DNA of 64,000 bases, from contig JAKUDP010000008.1 of the NCBI GenBank assembly GCA_022570795.1, positions 620,001-684,000 on the forward strand, in the 5' to 3' direction. The notes beneath the pieces were generated by a model that saw only the letters and a list, made by a program, of their open reading frames with translations, made no database searches and had not been told where the DNA came from. Shown in pieces: positions 10,395 to 21,050 of this stretch (positions within the stretch are counted from its first letter, which is position 1; the number at the start of each line of letters is the position of its first letter). Origin of the DNA: Sphaerulina vaccinii (taxonomy: Eukaryota; Ascomycota; Dothideomycetes; Mycosphaerellales; Mycosphaerellaceae). The position numbers and the translations under genes are program-made.

Positions 10395-10520
10395 GGAGCA
10401 CGATATCGCCGACGCGGTAAGATCGCTTCTCCAGTTTCGAGCATTGTCTACGCTGGTCGAAGCAGAGCCAAATCGCCCAGATGTTTCCATGTGGAAAAGG
10501 AGAAGAGAAATCGACAACAC
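10395..10520 (+). repeat. Intergenic copy of the NCS1 intron-2 sequence
   Basis: The block 10448-10469 matches 3741-3762 with a single mismatch, and weaker similarity extends to both sides, including TTTCC and a GGAGAA block downstream. It lies about 200 bp upstream of the RUB1 start codon and is not inside a recognised intron. Confidence 0.5.
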
Positions 10521-10715
10521 GCGAAGAAGTGAAGGAGCGATGCTTGGCGGGCGTTGTTGCCTGATTTGGTGAGGCTCTTGCATCCCACCTCTATCCATCA
10601 TCGTCACTCCCCTCCGACACTACAACAATAAATCACAACCGCGAACGCGAACCTCTTTTCTTCCTCTCTACCACACACCACTCCACTAGCTTCAACAACC
10701 GTCAAACCATCCACC

Positions 10716-11075
10716 ATGCAGATCAAGTAAGCTCTTCTCCAACAGCTCAACTACCACTACGGCAAGAGCACCATAGCTGACAGCTTCGCAGAGTCCGTAC
10801 TCTCACAGGGAAAGAGATCGAACTCGACATCGAACCAGACTACAAAGTCGCAAAGATTAAGGAGCGCGTGGAGGAGAAGGAAGGCATACCACCAGCACAA
10901 CAGAGATTGATCTTCGGAGGAAAGCAGATGTGAGTGTGACACCGTACCTGCCTTCTCAGAGGCGGAAGGAACGCTGACATGGAGTAGGAACGATGATAAG
11001 ACAGCAGAAGAATACGGGCTTGAGGGAGGCGCGACACTACATTTGGTTCTTGCCCTTCGAGGTGGCACTGCTTAA
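10716..11075 (+). CDS. RUB1: NEDD8/Rub1 ubiquitin-like modifier
   Basis: Three exons, 10716-10726, 10792-10929 and 10988-11075, give 78 residues. The protein starts MQIKVRTLTGKEIELDIEPD and ends HLVLALRGGTA. The Ala before LRGG is the position that separates NEDD8 from ubiquitin, which has Arg there; this residue keeps the ubiquitin E1 from using it. Processing after GG would remove the two-residue TA tail, the job of a Yuh1/UCHL3-type hydrolase. The mature modifier is attached to cullins to activate SCF-type ligases. The first exon carries only 11 nt of coding sequence. Introns are 65 and 58 nt with clean GT-AG ends. Confidence 0.95.
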
Positions 11076-12224
11076 GCGTCCTTGGTGATATGGTAGGGGA
11101 AAGGAACTCCAGTCTATGGTACACGCGGACAGATCCTTGGCTATGTCTATAATGATTAGCCGGACATAAGGAAGTCGCGGGGACCCTATGGAAAGTGCGA
11201 AATAAGGACACCTCTCCGCGTCCGACGAACAGCTGAGGGTAGGACGAGACAGACCAGGAATCAGAGCTTCGACTAGTCAGATCAGAGAGACTACGTCGGA
11301 ATCGAGGCGGATAGGCAGAACGAAGCCTTGCGTGAGCTTGCAGCTACGGCATCTAGGGATATGAAACATCGAGCGTAACAGCGATCATTTGCAGTGAGAC
11401 GAACACCATACCAAGTTCTTCAATCCTTCTCCGTAGGAGCACGAAGACCAGCCCATCGCATCTCTTACCAGACCGCTTCGCTAATTTGGTCCAGTTTTCA
11501 GAGAGCGTGAACGAAAGATGCAAAGATAGAGATTCGAAATATGAAGCGCACTAGCGATCATTTGCAGTAAAGCCTCGACTACACTGGACACCATACCAAA
11601 TTGTTCAATCCTTCTCTGCGAATGCGCGAAGACCAGGCTATCGCATCTCTGACCAGACCGCCTTGCCAATTTGACCCAGCTTTCAGAGAGCATTTCCGAC
11701 GAATGGTCGCATGCCACAATTATCCATCATCCAGATCAAAAAAGGCTGATGAAAGTGATCGTTGCCGGTTGTTCCATCAGACTGCGTCCACCACGCCACT
11801 CGAAGCAGGCTCCAGCTGCCAACAAGACAGCAGCCCAAAATGGAGAGAGGCAGGCATCAAGTCTGATATCTCTGTGAGTACGCGAAGACCAAGCTAGCGC
11901 ATCTCTAGCCAGACCGCCTTGCCAATCTGATCCAGTCTTCAGAGAACGTGAGCGAAAGATGCGACAATATGGATATAAGTCATGAAGCGTAACAGCGATC
12001 GTTCGCAGTAAAGTCTCAACTACACCGGACACCATACCAAAATCTTCAACATCCATCATGCCTATCATTTCAGTCCACAACCAAGCCTTCGCATCTCCCG
12101 ATATAGCACAAAGCCACTCTCATCGGTCTTCAGAGACATTTGTCGTTCATATCCATTTCTGCGCATCCAACAACCTCACAGTCTCCTCCTACCCAGCAGC
12201 ACTCATCACACATTCCACATCGAA
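11076..12224. other. Intergenic region with a direct-repeat array
   Basis: 1.15 kb between the convergent RUB1 and MCM4 genes. Most of it is the repeat array at about 11362-12055. No gene is supported. Confidence 0.6.
11362..12055 (+). repeat. Direct-repeat array, period about 173 bp, three partial copies
   Basis: GCGATCATTTGCAGT occurs at 11381 and 11554, and GCGATCGTTCGCAGT near 11995. Each is followed by ACACCATACCAA. The companion block, with CGAAGACCAG/AAGC, ATCGCATCTCT-like, CCAGACCGC and TTTCAGAGA strings, occurs near 11440, 11625 and 11885. Between the second and third copies lies about 170 bp of unrelated sequence (11700-11870). No conserved frame runs through the units. Confidence 0.65.
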
Positions 12225-15200
12225 TCAAGCAACTCCAGTAACCCTCCTAATACTCCTCCTAGGCCCCTCACCCATAACCTGCACTTTACCCTCAGCCTCC
12301 AAACTCCTAACAGCCTCAGCAAATTCCCCGCCTTCAACAGCAACAGAACTCTGCTCCGAAAGCGTCCTCACAACATCTCCATACCTAACACTAGACATAG
12401 CCCCACTCGCCAGCAACGAATCCAACACCCCTAAGACACCAGTCTTGAGATCCTCTTTCCTCTTCCTTTCACTAGCACTTGTTCCTTCAGTCAAGAGTCC
12501 CATATCAATCAACCCAGTTCTGGCATCTGTAGCTGCTTGCTTCAATGCAGACTGGATGAGTCGGACAGCTTCTTCTACATCTGACTCATCTACTGTTGGG
12601 GACAACCGCATTTTTGCGTGAGCTTCTGAGAGTCGGATCATGGATTCTAGTTGACGTGTTGTAGCTGTTATACGACGTTCAGAAGCTCGAATGTCCTCTC
12701 CAAGTTTTCGCATTGCGACGTAGGATTTTACGAGGGCGTTTGCGGCGGGTTGGGTTATTGTTGGGTGAATGTTACTGCGGGCGTAGGAGATGTAGGAGGT
12801 TAGGAATTCGATTGGCTGGGGAGATGTTAGTTATGTTTGAGAAAGGGATGGTGGTTGTGAGGGCTTACCAGAATTTCATCTCTGCTGGCGTTGTCTGGGT
12901 TGTCTTCCAAGTACATGCCGACTAAGTGGCGGGCGAGTTTGCGATCTGTTGACTCGTCGATGCGGTCGAGTACGAGGTAGACTAAGTCGAAACGCGAGAG
13001 GAGTGTTGGAGGGAGGTCTATGTTCTGCGGTACGGGCAGGTTGGGGTTGTACTTGCTGCCAATGGGGTTGGCAGAAGCGAGGATGGACGTTCGCGCGTTG
13101 AGTGTAGTGATGATGCCAGCTTTTGCGATGGACACAGTCTGTTGTTCCATCACTTCGTGTAGCACTGAACGTGTGGCGTCGGACATCTTGTCGAATTCAT
13201 CGATGCAGCAGACACCGCCATCTGACAGGACCAGAGCGCCAGATTCCAGCACGAGAGATCGTGTTTCCGGGTCGCGGGTCACATATGCTGTGAGACCAAC
13301 AGCAGAAGAGCCTTTGCCAGAGGTGTACACTCCACGAGGAGCAATCTTGTGAATGTATTCGAGCATCTTCGACTTCGATGTCGAGGGGTCACCACAGAGT
13401 AGGACATTGATGTCTCCTCTGTATCGTGGTGAACCACCTTTTTCGAAACTCTTGTTCGTACCACCGAAGAGCTGAAGCAAGATACCCTTCTTGACATCGT
13501 CCATTTCGTAGATCGATGGAGCGAGCGATCGCGAAAGGAGCTCGTAGACATCTGGTCTGGCAGCTGTATCGCGAATCTTAGCCTCCTCTTCTTCGCTGAC
13601 TTTGCGCGTCTCCTCGATACTGCCAGCTGCCTGTTCAGCAAGCTGTTCTTCGATCGTAGTGGTATCGATGCCCATTCGCTTCTTGTCGACTTTCTGGATG
13701 TGCAAACAGTCTACATAAGTCTTGAAGATGTTCTTGACTGATCGCTGGCGTGGGTTGATGCGAACTTGATTGCACTTGAAGATGCCAGTGATCTCCACGC
13801 GATCACCAGCCTTGCAGACATCGACAAGCTCATCGTAAGCGCACAGGCTGACTGAGTGTGGTGTCTGTCCATCAGGCACGGAGTCTGGTGTTTCTTGCAG
13901 CTTGATGACTTGCTTGTCTGCGAAGCCAGAACGATTGTGCACAATCTGCATACTATTGCTAGCACTGCACACCTCACGTGGGCAACGTGTAGGCTCTGCG
14001 ATCTTGCCACGATCGAGGTCAACCTTGACGGTGTGGTGGCAGACCGAGCAGCGGAAGAACGCATCCTTCATATCCGGGATGATTGGAGTCGAGCGAATGA
14101 CAAGTCCTTTGACCGACACCAGCTGGTCCATATCTTTGGGGTCCAGATCTCGCAGGTTGACGTTCCTGTCAAGACCGAATGGACGAACTCTATACGAAGA
14201 GCTCTCCACTTCGGCGTACAAATCTTGCTCTTCGGTGGCACTCTGTTGTGTAGGTCGTGGAGTCTCGCCGCCCATGTTGTTGTCGACGTCCGAGCTCGGC
14301 ATAGGAGGAACAGAGCTAGAGTCTCGAGCGCGATCCTGTCCATTCTGCTGTGTAGACTGTGACCTTCTCTCACTCATCTTCTTCTCCGCCAGCTCCATAA
14401 GAGTGTCCTTGACAGCAGAATCGATCAGCGGAACCAGTTCACTCGGGTATGCTTGCAGCTGATGCCACAGCTTTCTCGTGCCTGGATAGGCTTTCAGATT
14501 GCGGCAGTCCAAGTAGAAACACTTCGTGCCCAGCTCCAACATGGTCTCCAATTGTCCAAGTGCCTCTTTCTGCGCTCCAGGCTCACCAGGTGCGACGTGC
14601 TCTCCTTCCATAAGCTCGCCATCTTGAATCATACGATACTTCTTCTGGAAGTTGTACAGATAGTCCTTGAACGCAGACCAGGAATCTGTGACCGAGATAT
14701 TGGTACCCCAGATAAGTCGTGTGCCGCGACCACCTAGCTCCGCCGCATCTGAAGTATCTGGATTGAGGTTCGAGAAGGTGTTTGTATCAGATCCTCGTGC
14801 TGGCGCGCCGTTCTCGTCCACGAAAAGTTGTCTCCTGCGTCCACTGCTCTCTAGTAAATCGGAATTGACATCGTGTCTCCTATCTCTTGCATTTGGCTGA
14901 CTTCCCAGGCCCGAGCGAACGAACAGCCCAGAAGAGCTTGTTCCATGTGGATGACGCTGGCCGTTCGATACTGGACCTGCAGCATCTGAACTCGTCGCGT
15001 AGTGGATCGGAGAGGAGTCTGGCAACCACAATTAGCATTGTTTCGTCCGCTGAGATCTTCTCGCGTTGTCGACTTACCGCCAATGCCACCGTTCGCCCTG
15101 GGTGTTCTTCCTCCATCACTACTCAACCCCGCAGGTGTGTTTGCATCAGCGCGCTGTCTCAATGGACTACTACCATTCACACTCCCCCTGGCTGGTACTC

Positions 15201-15507
15201 CCAAACTCTGGCTCTGCGATTGTGACTGACTTCCAGCTGGCGAACTCCTGAAGAACAACGGACTGCTGGTTGGCGGTGCTTGACTTTGACTATTGCTGTT
15301 CTGGGTTCCTCTTGGTGTAGTATTGCGCGGGGATGCGCCATTGGCCTCGCTCAGCAATTGCGAATTTGGCGATGCATCCGCGTCTGGGAGAGGGGGATCG
15401 CTGGCTGGTGGTTCTGAAGAGCGCGGGACTTGTGAGCTGCGTTGTGAGCGACGTGGTGTGTTGTTGGCGCTTCCGCGCGTGGAGCGTCTCTGTGTTGGCG
15501 ATGACAT
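12225..15507 (-). CDS. MCM4: DNA replication licensing factor MCM4 (Cdc54)
   Basis: Three exons on the minus strand, 15078-15507, 12869-15018 and 12225-12815, give 1056 residues. It is a subunit of the MCM2-7 replicative helicase. Visible in order are a Ser/Thr/Pro/Gln-rich N-tail of about 200 residues with many S/TP sites (a likely kinase target), a four-Cys zinc finger (CSVC...C....C), Walker A GDPSTSKSKM, Walker B CIDEFDKM, and the arginine-finger motif LLSRFDLVYLV. The third exon opens PIEFLTSYISYARSNIHP, the expected MCM4 continuation, and ends in the winged-helix region. Introns are 59 and 53 nt. The ATG at 15507 is the first after an upstream stretch with a cell-cycle box. Confidence 0.96.
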
Positions 15508-15599
15508 TATCCTGTATGAGAGGTGGTATAGAAGAGTGTAGTGTGAGAGAAGAAGAGGGAGAAACAGCCCGCTCAAGAGAGCGGAAGTGCGTGCATAAA

Positions 15600-15605
15600 A
15601 CGCGT
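15600..15605 (+). promoter_or_regulatory. MluI cell-cycle box (MCB) in the MCM4/TBCA divergent promoter
   Basis: ACGCGT lies 93 bp upstream of the MCM4 ATG, in a cluster of CGCG-containing strings up to about 15630. In yeasts this hexamer is bound by MBF (Mbp1/Swi6 or Res/Cdc10) and drives G1/S genes, including MCM genes. The site is palindromic, so it could also act on TBCA, 142 bp away on the other side. Confidence 0.6.
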
Positions 15606-15746
15606 CGCGCTTGCTTCGCGAGAACGCGCGCCTGCTGTGTTTGATTGGCTCAAGTGAAGAAACGAGCCCCACCACTTCCGAAACACATCCCACTATTTCA
15701 AGCACGACTCTCACGACTATCCGAACACATATCACATACCGCAAAC

Positions 15747-16286
15747 ATGCCAGCCCCGACGCAGATATCGATCGCCACCTCGGTGGTCAACAGACTCGTC
15801 AAGGAGGAGAAGTCGTACCAGCGCGAGCATGAATCGCAGAAAGCCCGAATTGCCAAGCTAGAAGCCGGTCAAGGCGACGATGAGAACGCAGAGTACATTT
15901 TGAGACAGGAGGTAAGTCGTTCATTCATTCATGCAAGTGGTATTTGTACAGGGTATCTACATGTAGTGCTTTTGCACATTCATTTGACTTCGTGATAGCC
16001 TTCCAATTCAATCATGCTAATGTACAAATTCGTTCTAGCGCAAGGCCCTCGAAGAGACTGAGGCCATGTTTCCTCAACTCAAGCAGAAGATCACAGAAGC
16101 CAAGGAGAAGCTCGAGGGACAACTGGTGGGTTTATCATATCTCATTTCTGTCGTAGTGTCTGCAATTCTGACGCAGTGCAGGAGCAGGACAAAGGTCCTG
16201 GTGACCAGAGCAATACGCCTGAAGATGTGACCAAAGCCAAGGAAGCGATCGCGGCAGCCCTGGTCGCCATTTGGGAGTCTTCTTGA
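15747..16286 (+). CDS. Tubulin-binding cofactor A (Rbl2-like)
   Basis: Three exons, 15747-15911, 16039-16125 and 16182-16286, give 118 residues, the usual size of TBCA. TBCA is a three-helix-bundle chaperone that holds beta-tubulin during alpha/beta-tubulin assembly in the cytosol. Family marks are SIATSVVNRLVKEEKSYQRE, DENAEYILRQE and RKALEETEAMFPQLKQKI. Introns are 127 and 56 nt. The first is long for this window and carries 9-bp inverted arms, ATTTGTACA at 15942-15950 and TGTACAAAT at 16021-16029. The gene is divergent from MCM4, with 239 bp between start codons. Confidence 0.9.
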
Positions 16287-16351
16287 AAGCGGCGTGCTTT
16301 CATTGCGTAGTGGTGTCGCGGATATGCGGAATGCCAAACTCGTCAGTCGCT

Positions 16352-17476
16352 TCAGCGCTTTAGCTTCTTGGTGGGCTTCATGAATATCGAGCCGCCAGGC
16401 GCAGGTCGCTTCTTGATACTGACAGGAGTGGCAGCAGGTTGTGGGCTTGCTTGCTTCGGTGGCGATGCTACTGGAGGAGTTGCGGCGGCTGGCGTGCTTG
16501 ATCGAACTGGCGAGGCTTGCTTTGGTGGTTCAGGAGAGGCAGCCTGCACAGTCGGCACAAATTCAAAATTGGTGTTTGGTTTCTTCGCTCGAGCAGCTTG
16601 ATTGGATGTCTGCGTCAACCTTCTCAACTTCTCCTCGTTGATCTCGCGTGCCTGACGAACAGCAGCCTCATTCTGCTTTTGATGCAGAGCATGGGTCTTA
16701 GCGGCCCTGACAGAGCCTGGAGCGTGGATCTTTATTGTTGCGTTGTTCTTGCGTGCTTCTCGAAGTGCTGCCTCTTGGTATGGCAGTAGCGCGCGTGGTG
16801 CAATCTCCAGCGTGCCTCGTTGGTTGACTTCTCGCATCATACTCACGGGTGCCTGGCCAATTTGACGAGTCAATTGTGTCGGGTTGTTAGCAATAGAATT
16901 GGCTTGCCACGGACGCCCCATCTTGATTTGCTTCGAGTTCTGGTAAGATCGATTGCGGATGGCAGCGAGTGCATCTGTGCCGGTCTTTGCCTTTGCTAAC
17001 GATGGTGGACCAGGAGCTCTACCCTTGTTGCGTTGTCCGTCCACGAACACGACAGGCTCTTCTCGGGCATGGGCTAGAACCTTATCCACGAACATTGTCT
17101 TCTTCTCCTCTCTTTGTACCTTGCCAGCAAGCAGAGTCCGACGTAGTTCTTCTTCTTGCGCAGCCTCGCGTGCCTTCTCTGACTTCATGAGCCTTCGGTA
17201 GATCTTATACCAGCTTGCAGGATTCTTGGGCTCGAGCATCCTGTCTTCTCGGGAAAGGTTGGGCAGGTCGCGCCTGATGAAGCCTTTCCATATCTCCCCA
17301 GTGTGTTCGGCGAGCTGTGGTGAGTTGTTTTGTATCTCAACCAGCTGGTGAGGGTTGGTGATCTTCTTGAGTATGTGCTGTGCCATCTCGATGGGCATAT
17401 CTGAGAGGTTGTCGATCATGTCGATGTTGTTGTGGGCGCAGGTGATGGCCATTCTGAAAAGTGATCGAACTGGCAT
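16352..17476 (-). CDS. Elongin A-like protein
   Basis: Intronless, 374 residues. The N-terminal 100 residues match the elongin A (RNA polymerase II transcription factor SIII subunit A) domain: MPVRSLFRMAITCAHNNI, SDMPIEMAQHILKKI as the elongin-C-binding helix region, then EIWKGFIRRDLPN and PKNPASWYKIYRRLM. Elongin A is the substrate receptor of a cullin-3/5-type ligase acting on stalled polymerase and also an elongation factor. The rest is basic and disordered with a Pro/Ala-rich tail ending in KKRPAPGGSIFMKPTKKLKR, likely a nuclear localisation signal. The gene runs tail to tail with TBCA, with 65 bp between the stops. Confidence 0.85.
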   Translation of the reverse strand: MPVRSLFRMAITCAHNNIDMIDNLSDMPIEMAQHILKKITNPHQLVEIQNNSPQLAEHTGEIWKGFIRRDLPNLSREDRMLEPKNPASWYKIYRRLMKSEKAREAAQEEELRRTLLAGKVQREEKKTMFVDKVLAHAREEPVVFVDGQRNKGRAPGPPSLAKAKTGTDALAAIRNRSYQNSKQIKMGRPWQANSIANNPTQLTRQIGQAPVSMMREVNQRGTLEIAPRALLPYQEAALREARKNNATIKIHAPGSVRAAKTHALHQKQNEAAVRQAREINEEKLRRLTQTSNQAARAKKPNTNFEFVPTVQAASPEPPKQASPVRSSTPAAATPPVASPPKQASPQPAATPVSIKKRPAPGGSIFMKPTKKLKR

Positions 17477-17919
17477 GGTTGCGGAGGAGGCGCAGAGGCC
17501 AATATATAATGCAGAAATAATCCAGAAACAAGATGGCTGGGTCTCAGTCCTTTTTCTTGTATTGTTGTCGCATGCACAATAGGTAGAACAGCTTCTCTTG
17601 TGCCAGACAATAAGATGACACGTGCATGCAGCAATGTCTTGCAGCTATTGTCACTCAGCCTCCAGCGATTGTATTTGCAGTATCAGTGAGCGAGTCATGG
17701 ACATGGTCAAGAATGTGCAGAAAAGGTGGCCAAGAGGCCCAGTTGCTGTTCATTGTTCGGAGGTGGAAGTGAAGTCAGAAGAGCCGCGTGAGACGAGACG
17801 TGCATGAGAACCGTTAGCGCTACCTTAACGACCATGCGTCCGTGCACGAGTGCATCTATTCTGATCTGATCTCAAGCTTGACAACACTGATGAATGATGA
17901 ACACATCATATCAACAAAC
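17477..17919. other. Divergent intergenic region, elongin A / THO7
   Basis: 443 bp with the 5' ends of both genes. A TATATAAT string near 17504 lies about 30 bp upstream of the elongin A ATG. No gene is supported. Confidence 0.45.
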
Positions 17920-19008
17920 ATGGCAGAAGTGGAAGACACACCGCTGACGATACTGCCAGAGCAGTCGCAGGAAGGTATGGTATAGCGCCTCTTCATAGAT
18001 GTCCGTCACTAACACTGCTTAAAAGACGCCCTCCACGCCAATCGCCTACTCTCAGTCGAGGAACGACCATTTCAACGCGTAACGAAGCAGCTTCTGGGCA
18101 ACAACTCCGCCCTGCGACCATCCCTATCATATTTACCCTCTCCGCCACCCGATGGCGAGGATGAATTACCAGTCTACGACGCGACCAGAGTGGAGAGATT
18201 TCGCGAAGATGTGCTTCTCGACTTTGCAAACCTCGAAAGCAGCATAATTCGTATACAGCTCACTCTCTCCTCCAACCAGCGCGAACGAGAACGATATGCC
18301 GCGGAGAAAGCAAAGATCCTGGAGACTGCGCAGGCTGTGCGAGATAATACTGTTGAGCTGAGAACGAATCTGGTAGAAGCGCAAGAAGCACTGGAAAGGA
18401 GGAAAGGCTACGATGTCATGGCTGCGAAGATTCTGGACGATAAGAAGTTGAAGAGTCGCGACGAGGCAAAGGCAGAGATTGACAAGCTAGAGAAGGAGAT
18501 TGAGGATCTGCAGCACGAAAATGCAGAGTACGAAGGTACTTGGCTGGAGAGGCGCGAGCAGTTCAACAAGATCGTGCATGAAGGAGAAGTCATGCTTCGT
18601 CAAATCAAGGGCATGAAGGATGATCCTGAAGAGCAGAAGGACGATGAAGAAATGGAGGATGACAAGGAAGATGAGGATAACAGTGGAAGGAACACGCCTG
18701 CGCAAGGTGGCAGATCACCACAGCCTGTCGATGCTGGAGGAGCAACTCCGTTGCCGGAGGGCGGCGAGGGAGGCGAGGACAGTATTGAGGGCACTCCAGC
18801 GCGTTTGACCAACAAGTTCCTGGAAGTGGACGATTCGACACGAGCAGGGAGTCATGCGTCGTCACCTCTGTCGCAACCTGCTCAGCTGCCTGATGATATA
18901 GAGATGGATGATACGCCGCTTGCTGGGGCTGCTACCCAGAGCTTCGAGGCTAGCCAGGTTGGTACCCCTGCCAAAGAGCCAGTGGAGGAGACAATGGATG
19001 AGTCTTGA
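17920..19008 (+). CDS. THO complex subunit 7-like coiled-coil protein
   Basis: Two exons, 17920-17974 and 18026-19008, with a 51-nt intron, give 345 residues. The N-terminal part LHANRLLSVEERPFQRVTKQ, followed by a long heptad-rich coiled coil (about 85-230), is the Tho7/Mft1-like pattern. THO couples transcription to mRNA export and guards against R-loops in the nucleus. The C-terminal third is acidic and disordered (runs of D/E near 225-245) with several SP/TP motifs and ends VEETMDES. The start codon opens MAEVEDTPLTILPEQSQE. The family call rests on the coiled coil and the N-terminal motif, so confidence is moderate. Confidence 0.75.
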
Positions 19009-19264
19009 GAGACTTGTGGTGATGCTCTATCGCTGAGTATCGCTGGTAGGTACTGCTACAGGAGTGGTAAACGAGGGAAATGATATTGCATGTCAGGGAT
19101 CTCTCCATTGTCAATCACAAGTTTGCTGAGACCTCCCCAGGCACAAGACAGCCTGCAATGCCAAAGACGCGACATCCTATCTCTGTGCAAGATACCAAGA
19201 GCTTATCGCCGTGGATGTCCTCTGTGACGGCCTGGTCAGCGCGAGCTTTCAGAGAAGAATCGCC

Positions 19265-19881
19265 TTAGCAACTCATTGCCCCAAAAACCTCTTCATCCCT
19301 CGTCTCAACATCAACCCATCTCTCCTCCACTTTACCCTCCTCTGGCAACTTCACCCTCTCCCGCTTCTCAAACTCCTCCACCGTCAGCGCCTTCTCGCCG
19401 TCCACATTCTTATACCTACAAACCACTAATTTCGCCACTTTCTCTAGCATACCAATCTTCTCCAGATATCCTAACCAGTCTCCAAGAACTTCAATACCAT
19501 CCCCCGGTAAATAACCAATCTCGTATCCTGTGGGGAAGGCATGTTTGGTAGGACGGACGAGGCTGGCGATGAATGTGTTTCATTCGTAGAAAATTGGGAG
19601 TGCTTCAGTCCGAAATTGGTGAGATATAAGACTCAATGGTGGAGGTAAGAGGTTCTCGTATCGTGCTTGGCGAGATGCTGTGATGGGCAAGCTGTTGTGG
19701 TGTTCTTGATTTGCTGTGAGGCCGATGGCAATGAATTGGGGTCGGGTTAGGACGAGGGTGTAGATTTGGTCACGGAGTTCGCGAGGGAGGGAGAAGAAGG
19801 TTGTAGGTGCGGTAGCGGTTCTGCCAGGGATAATTAGTGATATGGAGAAAGCGAGAAAGCGAGAATGTCGTACGTCTCCAT
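19265..19881 (-). pseudogene. LPRELR-type (2EXR/AN11006-like) gene with an in-frame TGA
   Basis: Exons 19874-19881 and 19265-19820, joined by a 53-nt GT-AG intron, give a continuous frame of 188 codons interrupted once by TGA at 19581-19583. The protein contains FFSLPRELRDQIYTLVL and then LPIFYE-stop-NTFIASLV, where intact relatives read FYxxNxFIAS. Reading continues past the stop to a normal end (EEVFGAMSC), so only one mutation is visible. The next gene upstream (20278-21050) is an intact paralogue with the same exon structure. Such proteins are common in Dothideomycetes and have no known function. A sequencing error or a recent nonsense mutation would look the same. Confidence 0.7.
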
Positions 19882-20277
19882 TGTGCTTCCGAGTGGATCA
19901 TCGCGCTTTGCTTGGATATTGTCTGCCGTGGTCTGCATGTCAGTCAGAGAATGTGTCGACGGTGGTATTCAGGACTTGGGAGAACTGGGAAAGACTTTAT
20001 AGCTGCGTGTCCCATGCCATGTGTATTCGAGTCTGCCTAGAGCTGCATGTGATACTGCCTGCCTAATTGCTGCAGCGAAAGCTCGAATCTCCCTGTACAC
20101 CAGCTGATCACCCCTGGCTGAATGTCTCCTTTTCCCTGGTATCAAGGCGCGAAGTGTCTCTGATACTACCAGATAGAATCACTGTCATACGTCTCCGCAC
20201 GCCGTCGCTCGGTGGCCAGCCCCAGTGCAGAGAAGTATACGCCCAGTGAGACACTGTTGCACCTTCTGCCGACTTCA

Positions 20278-21050
20278 TCAGCCCCGCAAGATGCTATTCA
20301 AGGTCCCCTCAAGCCAGATCTTGAACCGCTCTCTCGAAATGTAGTCGCTACTGATTTTTGATGGCAAGGTAACTCCTTCAGCAGCTTCGAGATCCTGCCT
20401 GGTCCATGCTGGTCCCATAAGGATGTTGCGTTGTTCTCGGGCAAGCACCAAGTTGCCGATGCTCTTGACATTGGTAGGTCCAATACATCGCAACCACTGC
20501 TTCAAGACCTCGAAGCTCTGACCGTTCAATGGAGGATCGTCCATTCTGGATGGCTTCGTGTCGCGACCGTTCAAGCTGGCAATGAACTTGTTCGACTTGT
20601 AGAAAAGGCTGAGGGTCTCTGCCCGCATCTGTCGCGAGGTGCGGCTCAGAGCAGGCTGTATGAGGGCGTTCGGCTCTGTAATATCCCAGCTTGCTTTGAG
20701 TATCTTCGCGTTCGAGTACGTCAGAGCGATGCCGATAGCTCGATCGCCGACCACGACGTGGTGGTAGATGTGGTCGCGGAGCTCGCGTGGAAGATCGGTG
20801 AAGTGCAGCGCTCGGATCTTGCCTCGATAATCGTGTGTTGCACTGGCGGCGTGATGGTCAGCGTGGTGGTACTCCGGGTGGTGGAGCAACAGAGAACTTA
20901 CACCGCGCCAGCATTCGAGACGACAGTTACGGCGCTCGATGCTGCGACTCCTTCGGCCCAAGAACCGTGCATGTGGGGATACTCGTGCATGAGGACGTCC
21001 TTGATGGCGGCGGCGATGCGCTTGTGGCGTGCGGCGTTCGTGGTAGCCAT
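20278..21050 (-). CDS. LPRELR-type (2EXR/AN11006-like) protein of unknown function
   Basis: Two exons, 20902-21050 and 20278-20842, with a 59-nt intron, give 237 residues. The first exon starts MATTNAARHKRIAAAIKDV. After the join, GKIRALHFTDLPRELRDHIY forms the conserved N-terminal motif, with ETLSLFYKSNKFIASL later. No catalytic motif or signal peptide is seen. The family is large in filamentous ascomycetes and some members are annotated as F-box-like, but a role is not established. The downstream neighbour on the same strand is a broken paralogue, suggesting a tandem duplication. Confidence 0.75.

Larger units (their letters stand above)
9635..10715. other. Intergenic region with dispersed repeats
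   Basis: 1.08 kb between MED4 and RUB1. It contains one copy of a dispersed repeat at about 9830-10020 (second copy about 34620-34815) and the intergenic copy of the NCS1-intron sequence at about 10395-10520. No gene is supported. Confidence 0.55.

Noticed and set aside
19581..19583. Selenocysteine or programmed read-through at the TGA
   Set aside because: Fungi other than a few early lineages lack selenocysteine machinery, and the known read-through context (TGA CTA) is absent here and at 26951-26953. Mutation or error is simpler.
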